Below are positions 47,931 through 59,688 of a DNA stretch of 64,000 nucleotides, piece by piece. The notes under the pieces were generated by a model. It saw only the letters and a list, made by a program, of their open reading frames with translations. It searched no databases and was not told the DNA's origin. The translations under genes and the position numbers were made by a program. Numbering within the stretch: the stretch's first letter is position 1; each line of letters starts with the position of its first letter. Origin of the DNA: Hymenopus coronatus (Eukaryota > Arthropoda > Insecta > Mantodea > Hymenopodidae). The DNA is taken from NCBI GenBank assembly GCA_030762935.1, contig CM060890.1, forward strand, positions 153,422,129 through 153,486,128, given 5' to 3'.

Positions 47931-49029
47931 TAAAGAAATATATATAAACATTGCGAAGCAGGAAACAAATGTAAATATAAAGCATGAAACAAAACAAATG
48001 TTGCTGTCTCTGGAATTGCTAGTTCTATGCAAGCGTTTCAAGTTCTAATTTTCATTCAGCACTGTGTCATTATCCAAAATAGTTTGGTTCCCAACAATGT
48101 GTTGTTTGTCCATGTTTAATGCTGACAAATCTCGTAACAATTAATCACATGAGAGATGATGTAACAACTTTTACGCTTTTGATACACATTAGCAGTGGTC
48201 CTGCAAGGTGATTTGTTATTAAGATAATTGCATTATCAGCTAGAAAACTAGCCAATAGTTTCCTTTCGATGTTCACTGTGGTGGCTGTATTTGCCACATT
48301 GGGTGCAGTCACACCAGCAGTTAAACTACTTTTCTGGAATGTCCGTAAAACAAAAGCATAAGAAAAGGGTAGTGTTTCGCATGGTATCTTATAGAGATTG
48401 CTATACATCCTATCAAAATTCTATAAATAACAAAACTTATTTGGCCAAGTTTGATCCATCTTGCCCTCTCACACATATATGCAAAATGAAATGGTGTTTT
48501 ATTCATGGACGCTCTTTAACTGCTAAGGTTCTCAGCATCCCATTCTATACTGGGTGTGAAATACTGCTTAATTTTGCTCAGAGGCCTCTTTATAATGCAT
48601 GAGGTTCTTTAACGTGCCATAAGTATATACACAGAAACCTGGCTATAGAAAATGGAATGTTTGGGTGAAGTACTTTAGGTAAGCAGTAGCAAATAATTCT
48701 GTGCAGTAGTTAAATTTTGTTTGTAAAACAGTACAAGGATTCTGTAGAGGTCAAATCAAATTGACCATAGTAGGAATTATAAAAAAATGTTGTGTTTCAT
48801 TCACATAACTTTGTTACCTGTTCCACAACAAAAACTTGTTCTACTTGAGCTAATGAAGATAAACATTAACACGACTGTTGTTGTGCGTGGCTTCACTTGT
48901 GGTTGTGAATATAAGGGTTCTTAAATAATAAAACATATTCTTAGTAATATGTAAGTGATGTAAAAATGTCACAATCAGCACATGCAACCGAATTTTGAGA
49001 AAAGCGAAAAAATTTGTCTAAGCAACCAG
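47931..49029. other. Unassigned intronic or intergenic DNA
   Basis: No gene is recognised. Moderately open frames on the minus strand at 48,145-48,408 have no family resemblance I can name. Confidence 0.5.
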
Positions 49030-49925
49030 AAATGTTTACCTTCTCTGCACATACTATGCACATAATGTATAGAGAAGGTATTGGATTGCACCCAAAAATT
49101 CCATACTGAGATTTCACCCAAAATATATGTTTTAAGACCCCTGAAAAAGCATTTTTAGAAACAGGACCGTGTGTGTGTGTGTGTGTGTTTCTGTGGACAG
49201 CATAGCTCAAAAATGAAAAGCTCATTAAATACCAAACTTAGTATTTAAGTTTGGTATCTTCCAAGGATACGACACAAGGATTTTCAAGAAAATTTCCCAC
49301 CCCCAACTACCCTTTATATGGAACATTTTCCGAAAATTTTGATTTTTTAAAAATGGCTTTAATGATTTTGATTAAAATGGCTTATGTACAAGATATTTTT
49401 ATGCCAAACTAAATGTGTATCTTGAGTTTTCTGGGAAAAGCCTCTGAAGACCTCTTCATTCTGGATGACTTTTGTATAACTGGCAAACCGTAAGAGATAT
49501 ACAAAAACTTACTATACAAAACATGTAGATCTCATTAAAACACACAATTTATGGCATATACATTGTTTTATACAGTTAATTGCTTTCAAGATATTCCAAA
49601 TTATTGATTTCAATTTTAAGACACTTAAACTTTTCTCTAATGGGAAGACATCTTTTTCTTGTTTCTCATTTGTTTACTCCTGAAAAACAGAGAGATTGGA
49701 ATTTCAATTGTTTCACATAGCGACTGGCTTTTAAAGGACTAGACTATCACTTTAGCCTAGTGTATTCCTTTTATTTCTTTTCTACTTATAAGGAAGCAAG
49801 TAATGAGACAATTTCTGCTAAAGTTTATCTCGATTAGCATGAAGTAAATAGAAAAGTAAGTTTTTTAACGGTAATTTGTTTCAGAGATGTAGAGAAAGTC
49901 ATGTGAATGGAACACATCAGATTTG
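49030..49925 (+). repeat. ~0.85-kb repeat family, full copy
   Basis: It has the left dyad ('ctctgcacat ... atagagaagg', 49,043-49,079), a (GT)n run, the ACCAAACTT/AAGTTTGGT hairpin, the 'ccccaactaccctttatatg' block and the end 'gtcatgtgaatggaacacat' at about 49,900-49,919. Confidence 0.87.
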
Positions 49926-50284
49926 TTTTAAACTAATTAAGTTTACTGGAAGTAGGACTTACCTCAACAATACCCCTTTTCAATATTTTAACATTGTTTT
50001 GTATTTAGTTACTGTTGAAACTAGGTTTAAATGCTGTGGACTGAGGCCCTTTTAGCACTCTGCAAGGTTTTCACAAAATAAAAGTAAAACATCTTTGGTT
50101 TTTTTCAATCTGCTTACTAAAACTCAAAAGATTTATATACTGGTAACAAACAGTATCAGTACAAAAGTTGAAGGTAGGCATTACCTTTGGCACATGTTGG
50201 AACTCTGGGTTGTTATCACGGACAATCTGGAATTTGGAGTGCATGCATGTCTTCTGAGATACAGTTCTTTTTATAGTGTTGTTT
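49926..50284. other. Spacer between repeat copies
   Basis: AT-rich, no feature recognised. Confidence 0.6.
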
Positions 50285-51112
50285 TTTACTTTTTCTATAC
50301 ATACTATGTACATAGTGTATAGAAAAGGTATTGTATTGCACCCAAAAATTCCATACCGAGATTTCACCAGAAATATATATTTTGAGACCCCCTGAATTCA
50401 CAAAAAGCATTTTTAAAAAAATGTCCATGTGTGTGTCTGTGGGTAGCATAGCTCAAAAACGAAAAGTCTATTAAAACCAAACTTGGTATTTAGGTTTGGT
50501 ATCTTCCAAGGATGTGACACGAAAATTTTGAAGAAATTCCCCCCACCCCAAACCACCCTTTACATGGAACTTTTTTCGAAAATTTTGATTTTCTCTAATT
50601 TTGATTTAAATATAGAATTTTAAAGATATTTACATGGCAAATAAAATGTGTATCTTGAATTTTCTGGGAATAGCCTCTGAAGACTACTTTATTCTGGATG
50701 AATTTTTCATAACTGCTAAACCGTAAGAGATGGACAAAAACTTACCATACCAATAATGTAGAGCATGTTAAAACACACAATTTAGGATATATACATTTTT
50801 TCTGTGGAGTTGGTCATTTTTGAGATATCCTTGTTTTACGTTTGAGCTTTAAGAAACATACTTTTCTCATACAGGAATTTGTCAACTCCTGTCCATACAA
50901 ACAAAAAAACTGCAGTCACATAACAACCAGCTTTTGACTGTCACTTTAACCTATGGTATTCTTTTATTTCACTTCTATTTACAAGGGAGCAAGTAATGAG
51001 ACTATTTATGCTAATTTTTTCTCGATTAGCATGAATTAAATAGAATCATAAGGTTTTTAATAATTTTTTTTGCAGAAATGTAGAGAAAGTCATGTGAATG
51101 GAACACATTAGA
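50285..51112 (+). repeat. ~0.85-kb repeat family, full copy
   Basis: The unit runs from 'ttttctatacatactatg' to 'gtcatgtgaatggaacacat' and is followed directly by another copy, with a unit length of about 829 bp. It keeps the same dyads and blocks as the other copies. Confidence 0.87.
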
Positions 51113-51990
51113 TTTTTTACTTTCTCTAGCCCCATATGTACAATGTACATAGGGATAGAGAAGGTATTGTAATGCACCCAAAAATTTTATACCAAGATTT
51201 CACCTGAAATATATGTTTTGGGGTCCCCTGAGTTCCAAAAAAGCATTTTTGAAAAAGGTCTGTGTGTGTGTGTCTGTCTGTCTGTCTGTGGACAGCATAG
51301 CCCCAAAACGAAAAGACCGTTAAATACCAAACTTGGTAATTAGGTTTAGTATTTTCCAAGGATGTGACACAAAGGTTTTCAAAAAAATCCCCCCACCACA
51401 AACTTCCCTTTACATGGAAAAAATTGCGAACATTTTGATTTTCTTAAAAATGGCTTTAAGGATTTTGATTAAAATAGTGTATATTAAGGCTATTTATGTG
51501 TGAAATAAAATGTATATCTCAAATTTTTTGATATAGTCTCTGAAGACACCTTTATTCTGAATGAATTTTGCTTAGCTGCCAAATCGTAAGAGATAGAAAA
51601 AAAACTCACTACACAAAAAATGTACATCACACAAAACACACAATTTATGTCCTGTACGTTTTTGTTGTGGAGGTAACTGTTTCCGAGATATTCCTTGTTA
51701 TTCGTTTTAGTTGTGAAGTACTTAAACTTTTCTCAGACAGGAAGTGTCTGTTTTTCTTTTGTTCTACTCCTGGCCAAGCAAAGAAGTGATTTGCAGTAAC
51801 AGTCGCATAACGATAGCTTTTAAAACATTTGACAATCACTGTAGCATAATGCATTCCCTTGTTCCCTTCTACTTATAAGGAACTAAGTAATAAGAACATT
51901 CTGCTAATATTTATCTCGATTAGCATTGTGTACAAAGAAGAATAATCTTTTGTAGGACGTTTGTAGAGCAGCTAGAGAAAGTCATGTGGG
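51113..51990 (+). repeat. ~0.85-kb repeat family, full copy
   Basis: It is head to tail with the preceding copy. It has a (GT)n plus (CTGT)n stretch at 51,259-51,290, and ends 'aaagtcatgtgggtgtaaca'. Confidence 0.87.
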
Positions 51991-52378
51991 TGTAACACTT
52001 CAGATTGAACTTCTTCTTTTACTATGAACTTGTGAGTTTTATTTGACTGGATGATAATGTTTTTCAGTTCATGAATGCTATAAATTCTGCAGTGTTTTTT
52101 CAGTGCTTTCTTTATTATAGCGAAAACCCTATCTCATGGTAGAAAAGAATGTTCTTGGACTGGAAAAAATTGTTCAGTTTTATCAAAATGCTTTGTGTCA
52201 GTCAAAGCTAAAAGCATTCTACATATGGCATAATTTTTATTTTGCCCCGCACAGTTGTCTGAATACATATACAGCTCTCTGTTTTGTGGGGGGACACTAT
52301 ACAAAAAGTCATAAACCAATGAATACACTTCATGTGACCCTTTTTTTCGCTACACCATCATGATACAGATAACTTTCA
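51985..52378 (-). pseudogene. DUF7869-like protein, C-terminal part (broken)
   Basis: The minus-strand reading contains ELYMYSDNCAGQNKNYAICR, then LALTDTKHFDKTEQFFPVQE and HSFLP, which I recognise as the core of a large, mostly uncharacterised animal family annotated DUF7869 and often multicopy. A TGA at about 52,131 replaces the usual Cys after HSFLP, and the frame then continues (DRVFAIIKKALKKHC) to about 51,985. Upstream YLYHDGVAKKR is also family-like. The rest of the gene lies at 53,020-53,650, beyond a transposon fragment. The function of the family is not known to me; the family name is from memory. Confidence 0.65.
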
Positions 52379-52387
52379 TGTTGTGTA

Positions 52388-52990
52388 TACAGTGTGTGCA
52401 CAAAGTCTATATACACCTGTACTAAATTTAGAATTATGTGAGTAAATATGTTTTTTTGAGGTTGGTATATATTCAAATTATTCACCTGTCAGATATCCAT
52501 TGTTGTCTCTCTTATGACAACAAATCTTATGAATCAAATTAGTTGATGCCGAGATATTGAGATAGAATGGCTGATACAAGTGATTACACAATTGAAGAAC
52601 GCTTAGTGTCCACTTAGTGGGTTCATGAGCGTCAAATTAATGGCAAATCAATGAAAAATGTCATGGACGATTTCGTTGCATGGTTTGTGAAAGCAGTACC
52701 AACAAAGAAGACATTAGCGTGAGAACGGAAACATTTTTTAATGGGCAGTGTTCACGATGAGAAGTGGAAGACCATCCGCCAGACTTGGACTTTGTGCTGC
52801 CGTGGAAAAATCTATCCAACAATATTAATCTCCGGTTAAATCCTTAAGGAAACGTGCTGCAGAGTTAGGGGTACCGGAATCAACCATGAAACAAATTAAA
52901 GTGGATCTGAAAATGAAGTGTTGGCGTCCATTGAATGTGAATGAATTATCAGATGCTGATTTGGAGATTCATAATGCCAGATAATGCACT
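52388..52990 (+). mobile_element. Mariner-like transposon fragment, decayed
   Basis: The left end TACAGTGTGTGCACAAAGTC resembles the terminal repeats of arthropod mariner-like elements. From ATG at 52,567 a broken frame reads DYTIEERLVST, stop, WVHERQINGKSMKNVMDDF, VPTKKTLA, stop, then after a frameshift SGRPSARLG, SPVKSLRKRAAELGVPEST and MKCWRPLNVNELSDADLEI. This has the helix-turn-helix, GRP linker and second helix-turn-helix layout of a transposase N-terminus (DUF4817-like). The catalytic DDE domain is missing. The insert splits the DUF7869-like pseudogene. Confidence 0.72.
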
Positions 52991-53019
52991 TTGGTGTTAC
53001 ATCAAAGAGAAGGACACAT

Positions 53020-53655
53020 ACAATATTTTGGAGTCCTAAGATGTAAGGAGAAACATTCAATTACATAAATATTGGAATTTGTACTTTTAGTTCTCGTCAG
53101 TTTGAATTTAATATAGAGGCACACTGCACAAAACGCGGTGGTTGTCAGCTGATGCAGGTAATTGGACATTGCTGTGGTTCATCTTCTCAAACGAGCTCTG
53201 CTTTTATCTGCCTCAGTTCTTCACAAGTGCAACAACAAAACTCCAAAAGAATGATTGGCTAACTGTGTTGTTTGGATTCTTTTCATTGTAAAGGGCGCAC
53301 AGTAGTTTTTTATCAAGCTTGCATCCAAGTCTTTGATGCATAATGGGAAACTTGCAATATGTTCCTGTAAAAGCTGTTTTTATCCAGCAAGTGGGCTTTT
53401 TGAATGTTTTTTTCACATTTGTGAACAGGACTTTTATCCAATATTCTCTTTAACTCTTCTTATGGAGAGCTATGACCTGTTATTTGTTTGATCCTACCAT
53501 CACATAACAAAAATTCTGGCCTCCTCTCCTTTTCGAGGACGTCTTGTTGCAGATGCAAATCTTTTAAATCTTTTGAGGGTAAATCATAAAACTGCCAAAA
53601 TGTCAGCTTGTTCATCTTCTGTTATGATTTCAAAACAAGTCATAATCTTGCAACT
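53020..53655 (-). pseudogene. DUF7869-like protein, N-terminal part (broken)
   Basis: Minus-strand pieces in shifting frames give MTCFEIITEDEQADILAV, DLPSKDLKDLHLQQDVLE, EFLLCDGRIKQITGHSSP and a CEELRQIKAELV segment. The CFE..TEDE..I....L......DLHLQ pattern resembles the start of DUF7869-type proteins. The start of coding follows an acceptor-like 'ctttcagttgcaag'. Several stops and frameshifts make it non-functional. Confidence 0.5.
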
Positions 53656-54380
53656 GAAAGAGAACATAAAAGTTAGTAACAGAGACAAAAACACTTTGTA
53701 TATGTTGAATCAGGCTATATTCCTTATATTATAAAAGGTGCAGGTCGCAAAGTATTTAGGACTTATGTTTTTCAATAAAAAAATTTTGATTTCAAGTTCC
53801 AAATTACAACTTTATATGTGTAGGTTAGTTTTTAGTTTTAATAATAAGTAAGTAGTTTCAAAGGCTGGTTGCATTGTTATTACACCACTATATCTGACTT
53901 GCAGGCATTTCCGGTAGTTTTCTTAGGCACAATAACATTTCCTTCATTATTCTCTACTAAATCTTCCATTGATATTATTAAGTACAACAAACGTTTTAAT
54001 TCTTTGTATAACACAATGCGCTCAGTAAGTAAGATTAGCTGATGGTGTGCAGTGTTGCCACTAGTGTATGTGAAGAATTTCTCTAGCTAATGTTAGCTCT
54101 AACTCGCATGTGTGACCCAATCCCTTTGAAGCTAGCCTATAACATGCAATTTTTGTGCATAACTCAGTTTGCCATTTTTTGTGACTGGGGCTCTTTTAGC
54201 ATGTGCCAATTTACTTAATATAGTATACATCATTGTCACAAAATCCTCAATTTCAAGTAATGGTCTTATTATAGTTTCAAAGCAGTTGCAAATATGCAAT
54301 TTCATTAAATTAGGTTAATCACCCCAGAACTAGTTTCAAGGAATCACTTCCTCATTGTCAGCAGATTACAGCTGGTCGGT
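53656..54380. other. Unassigned DNA
   Basis: AT-rich; nothing recognised apart from possible 3' sequence of the Penelope-like fragment near 54,300-54,390. Confidence 0.5.
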
Positions 54381-54385
54381 TCTCT

Positions 54386-54700
54386 TCTGATGATTATATT
54401 TGTTTCTTAGTCTCTCTGGCGACGGTTCTACAAATTTGGTGATCAAATTTTTGTCTATTGGGATCTCGAAGTTCATTAATCTTGGACAAGTTTTTTAAAG
54501 AGATTTTCTCCCAAATATTTAAATTGACGGGTTTTTGTGCCTGCCTAACAAGTGATGCACTGTTGAAAATTTCATTTCCTTGTATCCAAAAATGTGCAGC
54601 AACTGCTGATTTTTCTTCTTCCCTGGATTTCATGTTTCTAAAGTGTTCCATAAACCTTGTTGCTATGTTTCGCTTAATTTGACCTATATATATTTGATCA
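54386..54700 (-). mobile_element. Penelope-like element fragment (GIY-YIG end), second lineage
   Basis: On the minus strand YIGQIKRNIATRFMEHFRN continues into EEEKSAVAAHFWIQGNE and VNLNIWEKISLKNL, the C-terminal endonuclease region of a Penelope-like element. It differs clearly from the copy at 30.6 kb, so it is a separate family. No RT is present. Confidence 0.72.
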
Positions 54701-54919
54701 CCAAATAGGTTGTCTCACTACCGAGCAGACCATATTGATTATTAGATTCCTTGATGCAGGCTGTGGCTGTGACATGAAATGGCCATTAGAGCTCACTGTG
54801 TCAAATAATTGTTGGCTGAATTGCAACCATAAAAAATACTATTGGTCAATTAAAACCAAGTGAGGTCACAATGTTCAAAATTGACCAGCAGAAGAAGAAT
54901 AAATGCATACTCATTCTCA

Positions 54920-55336
54920 TTACTGGCTTATTGAGAACAAAAATCTTGAGTTCTGTATAACTTCCTGCTCTTGGTTTCATTCTGGTTACCGTTCTCAGCT
55001 TATTGAGGACCAAAATCTTGAGTTCTGTATAACTTCCAGTTCTTGGTTTCATTCTGGTTACTGTTCTCAGCTTATTGAAGACCAAAATCTTGAGTTCTGT
55101 ATAACTTCCAGTTCTTGGTTTCATTCTGGTTACTGTTCTCAGCTTATTGAGGACCAAAATCTTGAATTCTGTATAACGTCCTGTTCTTGGTTTCACTGTG
55201 GTTACTGTTCTCAGCTTATTGAAGACCAAAATCTTGAGTTCTGTATAACTCCCAGTTCTTGGTTTCATTCTGGTTACTGTTCTCAACTTCACTCCGGTTA
55301 CTGTTCTCAGCATATTGAGAACCAAAATCTTGAATT
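54920..55336. repeat. 72-bp tandem repeat, left part of an interrupted array
   Basis: The unit 'cttcctgttcttggtttcat', 'tctggttactgttctcagct', 'tattgaggaccaaaatcttg', 'agttctgtataa' is 72 bp. Copies start at 54,961, 55,033, 55,105 and 55,177 and so on. As 72 is a multiple of three, both strands show long in-frame repeats (for example LIEDQNLEFCIT), which is periodicity and not evidence of a gene. The array stops in mid-unit at 'cttgaatt', where the retrotransposon begins. Confidence 0.93.
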
Positions 55337-55439
55337 ATATTCATATTCATTTATTTCATCCTTCAGATCATGTATACATGATATGGACTCGTCAATAAGT
55401 TACATAGGAATATAACAATAAGTTAAAAGGACACACACA

Positions 55440-55478
<39 letters not shown>

Positions 55479-55613
55479 GCATACAGCATTTAGGGTCACC
55501 ACACATATCCATACTGCCTTAATTAGTAAGACTTATTTACATATTCCATAACTGAATAAAATGCATTCTCTAATAGGTACAATTTGAGTTTTTTCTTAAA
55601 CAGATTTATATTT

Positions 55614-58573
55614 TCAATATTTTTTTATATTAAGGGGTAGCCTATTATACAGTTTTATTCCATTATGATTTACACTGTTTTTGGCTAGATTCGTTCTGCA
55701 ATATTGCACATGTAGATTTCCTTTCTGCCTTGTACTATGATAATGAATCTCTTGGTTATCTGGTAACTGATGCCTTATTTGTCTGATATGATGGATAACT
55801 CCTAATATATACATACTTGGTGCAGTCATAATCCTTAACCTTTTGAACAGTTCCCTGCACGGAGATCTACTTGATTCGCCAGTCATTATTCTTATGGCCC
55901 GCTTTTGCAACTGAAAAACTTTTTCAGATTCTGTTGATGCCCCCCAGAACATTATTCCATACCTTATATGACTATGGATGTATGCAAAATAAGCACTTCT
56001 AAAAACTTGCACACTCGTCACTCTTTTCAATGTACTCAATATGTAACATCCCACACTTAGTTTCTTGGTTAGCATATTTATATGTGTCCCTCATTTAAGA
56101 TCTTCTGTAATAATTATCCCCAGAAATTTAGTTTGATCTTCATATTTTATGATTTCATTGTCTATTTTTATTTGCGGTTTTGCCACATTTCTATGATGAC
56201 TCGAATGAAAACTCATAGCAACAGTTTTTTGTGTGTTTAATAGCAATCTATTTACCTCAAAGCAGTATATCAATTTCCTTATATCCCCATTTACTTTTTT
56301 CTGAAGATCTCTGTCATTGTTTGCTTTTAGCAGCAGGTTTGTATCATCAGCAAATAACAGCACTTCAGACTCCTGGACACATAATGGGAGATCATTTACA
56401 TAAATTAAGAAAAGAAGAGGCCCCAATATAGATCTCTGTGGTACCCCCTGTCCTACCTTCCTCTGCGTTGATTGACATATTTCTATACTGAGATGTTCTT
56501 TATTCAGGTTGCTAATTTCTACTACTTGAGATCGATTCGATAGGTAAGATTTAAACCATGCATTTGCTATTCCTCTAATACCATACACCTCTAACTTTCT
56601 CAGTAGTATATCATGATCAATCACATCATATGCCTTCGTTAGATCAAGGAACAAACCTATTGATTTCCCTTTCTTTTCAATAGCAGCAATAATTTTTTCA
56701 ACTAGGGCACAAACTGCTGATTCAGTAGATTTTTCTCACCTAAAACCATGTTGTGTATCTGTGAGAATTTTATTTTTCTCTAAAAAATTACTAATTCTAT
56801 TGAACATTAGCTTCTCCAAAATCTTGGAGAATGCTGATAGCATAGAAATTGGTCTGTAATTTTGTAACACATCTTGCGGTCCCTTTTTATGGAGGGGCCT
56901 AACTTTAGCTGTTTTTAATTTATCTGGGAAAACTCCTGTCTCAAAGGAGGTATTATAGATATTCAGTAATGGTTTTACTATTTCCTCTACACAAACCTTT
57001 ATTACTATATCAGGAATCTCGTCTAGACCTGCTGAGAGCTTGCTTTTCAGCCCTTTTGCTGCCCTTATCAGTTCCTGCTCATTTATAGGTTTAATAAATA
57101 CTGAATTCATGCATCTTTTAACCTTACTGTTTTCTCTTGCTTTTTTAACCCCTGTGTCATATTTATCTCTTACTAGTTTATTTGGACCCTCGACGAAATA
57201 TGTATTAAACAATTCAGCTATTTTAACTGGATCTTTGATTTTTTACCCTTCATGCATCAATTCAAATTGGTTTATGCACAAATTTCTTTTCCCGGTTTCC
57301 TTATTGATTACTTCCCAGATTACCATACTTTGGTTTGTTGCTCTTTGAATATATTTATCATTTTCCAGTTTTTTTGCATCCCTAATAACTTTCCTGTATA
57401 CTTTTTTATATTTATTTATATAACTTAAGTTTTCCCATGACACCTTTCCCCTTTTTTCCAACATTGATAGGAATTTGACTCTCTGTGAGGATACTTTTAT
57501 ACCTTTGGTCACCCACCCTTTTTGGTTTTTGTTCTTTATACTAATCTGTTTCAGTGGAAATGCTATATTAAAATTGTGATGAACTGTTTCTATTAGCTTA
57601 TCAAATTTTGCATGTACATCCTTTTCTTCATAAATGTCATGCCAACTTTCTTTGCTTAATAGATATTTAAATTGCTTTTGATTTTCTTCATTAAAATGCC
57701 TTTTACTGCTTGTTATTCTTTTTTTGTTCAATGACTGACTTGATACTTTTAGGATTTGCGCTTTGTGATCCAAGATACCCGTTTCCATTATCTGCGCCGG
57801 CTGATCGTAGTTCATATTTGTAACTAACACACCAATAAGTGACACCGAGTTTTTTGATATTCTAGTGGGAACCTGTACTGTATTAATTATGTTGAAAACC
57901 CTGAATAAATTTTCCATTTCCATGCTTTTTTGGCTTTGCTGCAGTAAGTTAATGTTCCAATCCCCACACACCACAATATTTTTATACTTTTTTGTTAACT
58001 TCTGCAGTAGCTCATCTAATTTTTTTAATGAATGTATTAAAGTCACTATCAGGTGTCCTGTAAATGCATGCTATTACTGTTTTGAGTTTTTGTTATCTCA
58101 GTGACTGAGAGCTCGAAATGTTTTTCTACACTTAAATACTGCAATTCTTTCACATCTTTCACTTCTATTTCTACATGAACAAATATCCCTGATCCTCCAT
58201 GCATATATTTGTCCCTAATAAATACTGATGATAGTTTAAAATTGGCTATATTTACACAATTTACATTCTGCCCACTGAGCCAGTGTTCAGTGAGACATAG
58301 CACCTGTACATTCATTTCCTCTGATGCCATTAGTACCTCTAATTCAGTTACTTTGTTACTTAAGCTTTGAACATTTAAATGGCAGATTTTTAAACAATTT
58401 TTCTTACCTGTCTGAAATGTTTTGCATGCTATTGTCTGCTTTTTTTCTTCCCCTCCCCTTTTCCTACTAATGGTATCAAGTTGAGTATAAGCCTTTTGGG
58501 GCTCTGTAGTGATTTCCTTACCTTCCATGTTTGCCAGATAACCATAGACTCCATTTTTTTCAACACCGCTCAC
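55614..58573 (-). pseudogene. Retrotransposon ORF2: APE endonuclease and reverse transcriptase (broken)
   Basis: The product is about 985 residues. The endonuclease part has CHLNVQSLSNK, LCLTEHWL, an ACIYRTPDSDF segment, GDWNIN and LDHKAQ. The RT part has KVRPLHKKG, YRPISMLSAFSKILEKLM, FLDLTKAYDVIDH, GVPQRSILGPLLFLIYVNDL and FADDTNLL. The usual GVPQGS is GVPQRS here. Breaks: two frameshifts around 58,085 and 58,020 (the latter in an A-run), TAA at 57,245-57,243, TGA at 56,738-56,736, and TGA at 56,093-56,091. The frame stays the same across each of the three stops, so they are simple nonsense changes. The element was nearly intact when it landed and is now dead. Confidence 0.9.
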
Positions 58574-59688
58574 TACACAATTTGGTTTTTTTGCCTGAGA
58601 TGGCTTACAACCCTACTTAACAACCTGCCAAATTTACTCACCCCCCTTCTGTTCAAATGTAATTCATCACGACCCAAGTCATAGTCTCTAATCCATCCAT
58701 TTCCATCCACATACATACAGTCATGTTCACTGCATAACCATTCAAGCACTGAGTTTATAGCGTCTATGAAGCGATCATCTTCATCTCTGCGGCGTAAAAT
58801 AGCACTAACACAAATCCGGGCTCGTGGAAAGAGTTCCTTTGTGGTTTTCACCAGCTGTAACATTTCTCACATGATTTCATCAGGCATGTCTGCGCTGCGT
58901 ACGTTGTTGGTGCCCGCGTGTATAACTATGTTGTCCGGGTCATCTCTGTTTTCCCGTAGTTTCTTTTCAATATGCTGTAGCCTGGCTCCTGGGAAACAAT
59001 ACACTATGATGTCTTCGTCCACATATTCACTAGTATGACGTACTAATGAGTCCCCTATAATTATGGCTGATCTTTTCTCGAACACGTGTTCACCCGCATT
59101 TTTAGTTTTGCTCGGCGTGCTTTCCTGCTGGCTTCCATCTTCAGAATGCACCGTTTCTTCTGTTTCGGCTTGGTTTTGTGCTGCTGGGTTCGTTTCCAGC
59201 ACCTGAAAACTATTGGACAGCAGAACTTCATCTTTCCGTGCACTCGCTAAATTGTTTCCCCGGGACCAACGCTTTGCATTCACGTTTACCCACTGAGCTG
59301 TTTCACTTCTGCTAGGCCATTTCTGTTCATCTCCCTCCTTACACCTTGTTGTTTTCTCATTTTCATTCCTTATTCTTTTATTTTCACTTCTTAGTTCGTT
59401 TATTTCTTTATTTGCCGCCACGAGGTCTTTCCTGAGGATCTCGATCACTAACCGAAGTGATGCTACACTCTCATGCGCATCACCCGATCTCCAGTCACAA
59501 CACATATTCACAGATCTCTCATTTTTTCGACCCGCTCCACTCGAACTTCCATTTTCACTATTCCATCCACCTTTGATTTGGCCACAACTCAGTTTATTTT
59601 CTCCATTTAATGCAAACTCTCTCTTATTTGCCCCCAAAATCCTGGACACTTCTGTTTCACATCTCTCAACCGCCGCCATTTTGATCAC
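58573..59688 (-). pseudogene. Retrotransposon ORF1: coiled coil plus SGNH/GDSL-esterase domain
   Basis: This 372-codon frame is broken by one in-frame TGA at 58,869-58,867. Residues about 74-112 form a heptad-rich coiled coil (LRLVIEILRKDLVAANKEIN). An SGNH hydrolase domain follows: block I IIGDSLVR (Ser214), block III HAGTNNV, and the C-terminal DELHLNRRG (Asp341 and His344). ORF1 proteins with such an esterase are known in CR1-type elements, where they are thought to help RNA binding or membrane interaction. The first true ATG may be at 59,679, within AAAATGGCGGCGG. ORF1 stops (TAG) directly where the ORF2 frame opens. Confidence 0.85.

Noticed and set aside
54903..55415. Plus-strand 170-residue repeat protein, and the minus-strand 159-residue frame
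   Set aside because: Both arise from the 72-bp unit; neither has a start context or homology beyond the repeat.
58486..58684. Plus-strand frames across the retrotransposon (also near 56,231, 57,040 and 58,766)
   Set aside because: Antisense shadows of ORF1 and ORF2.
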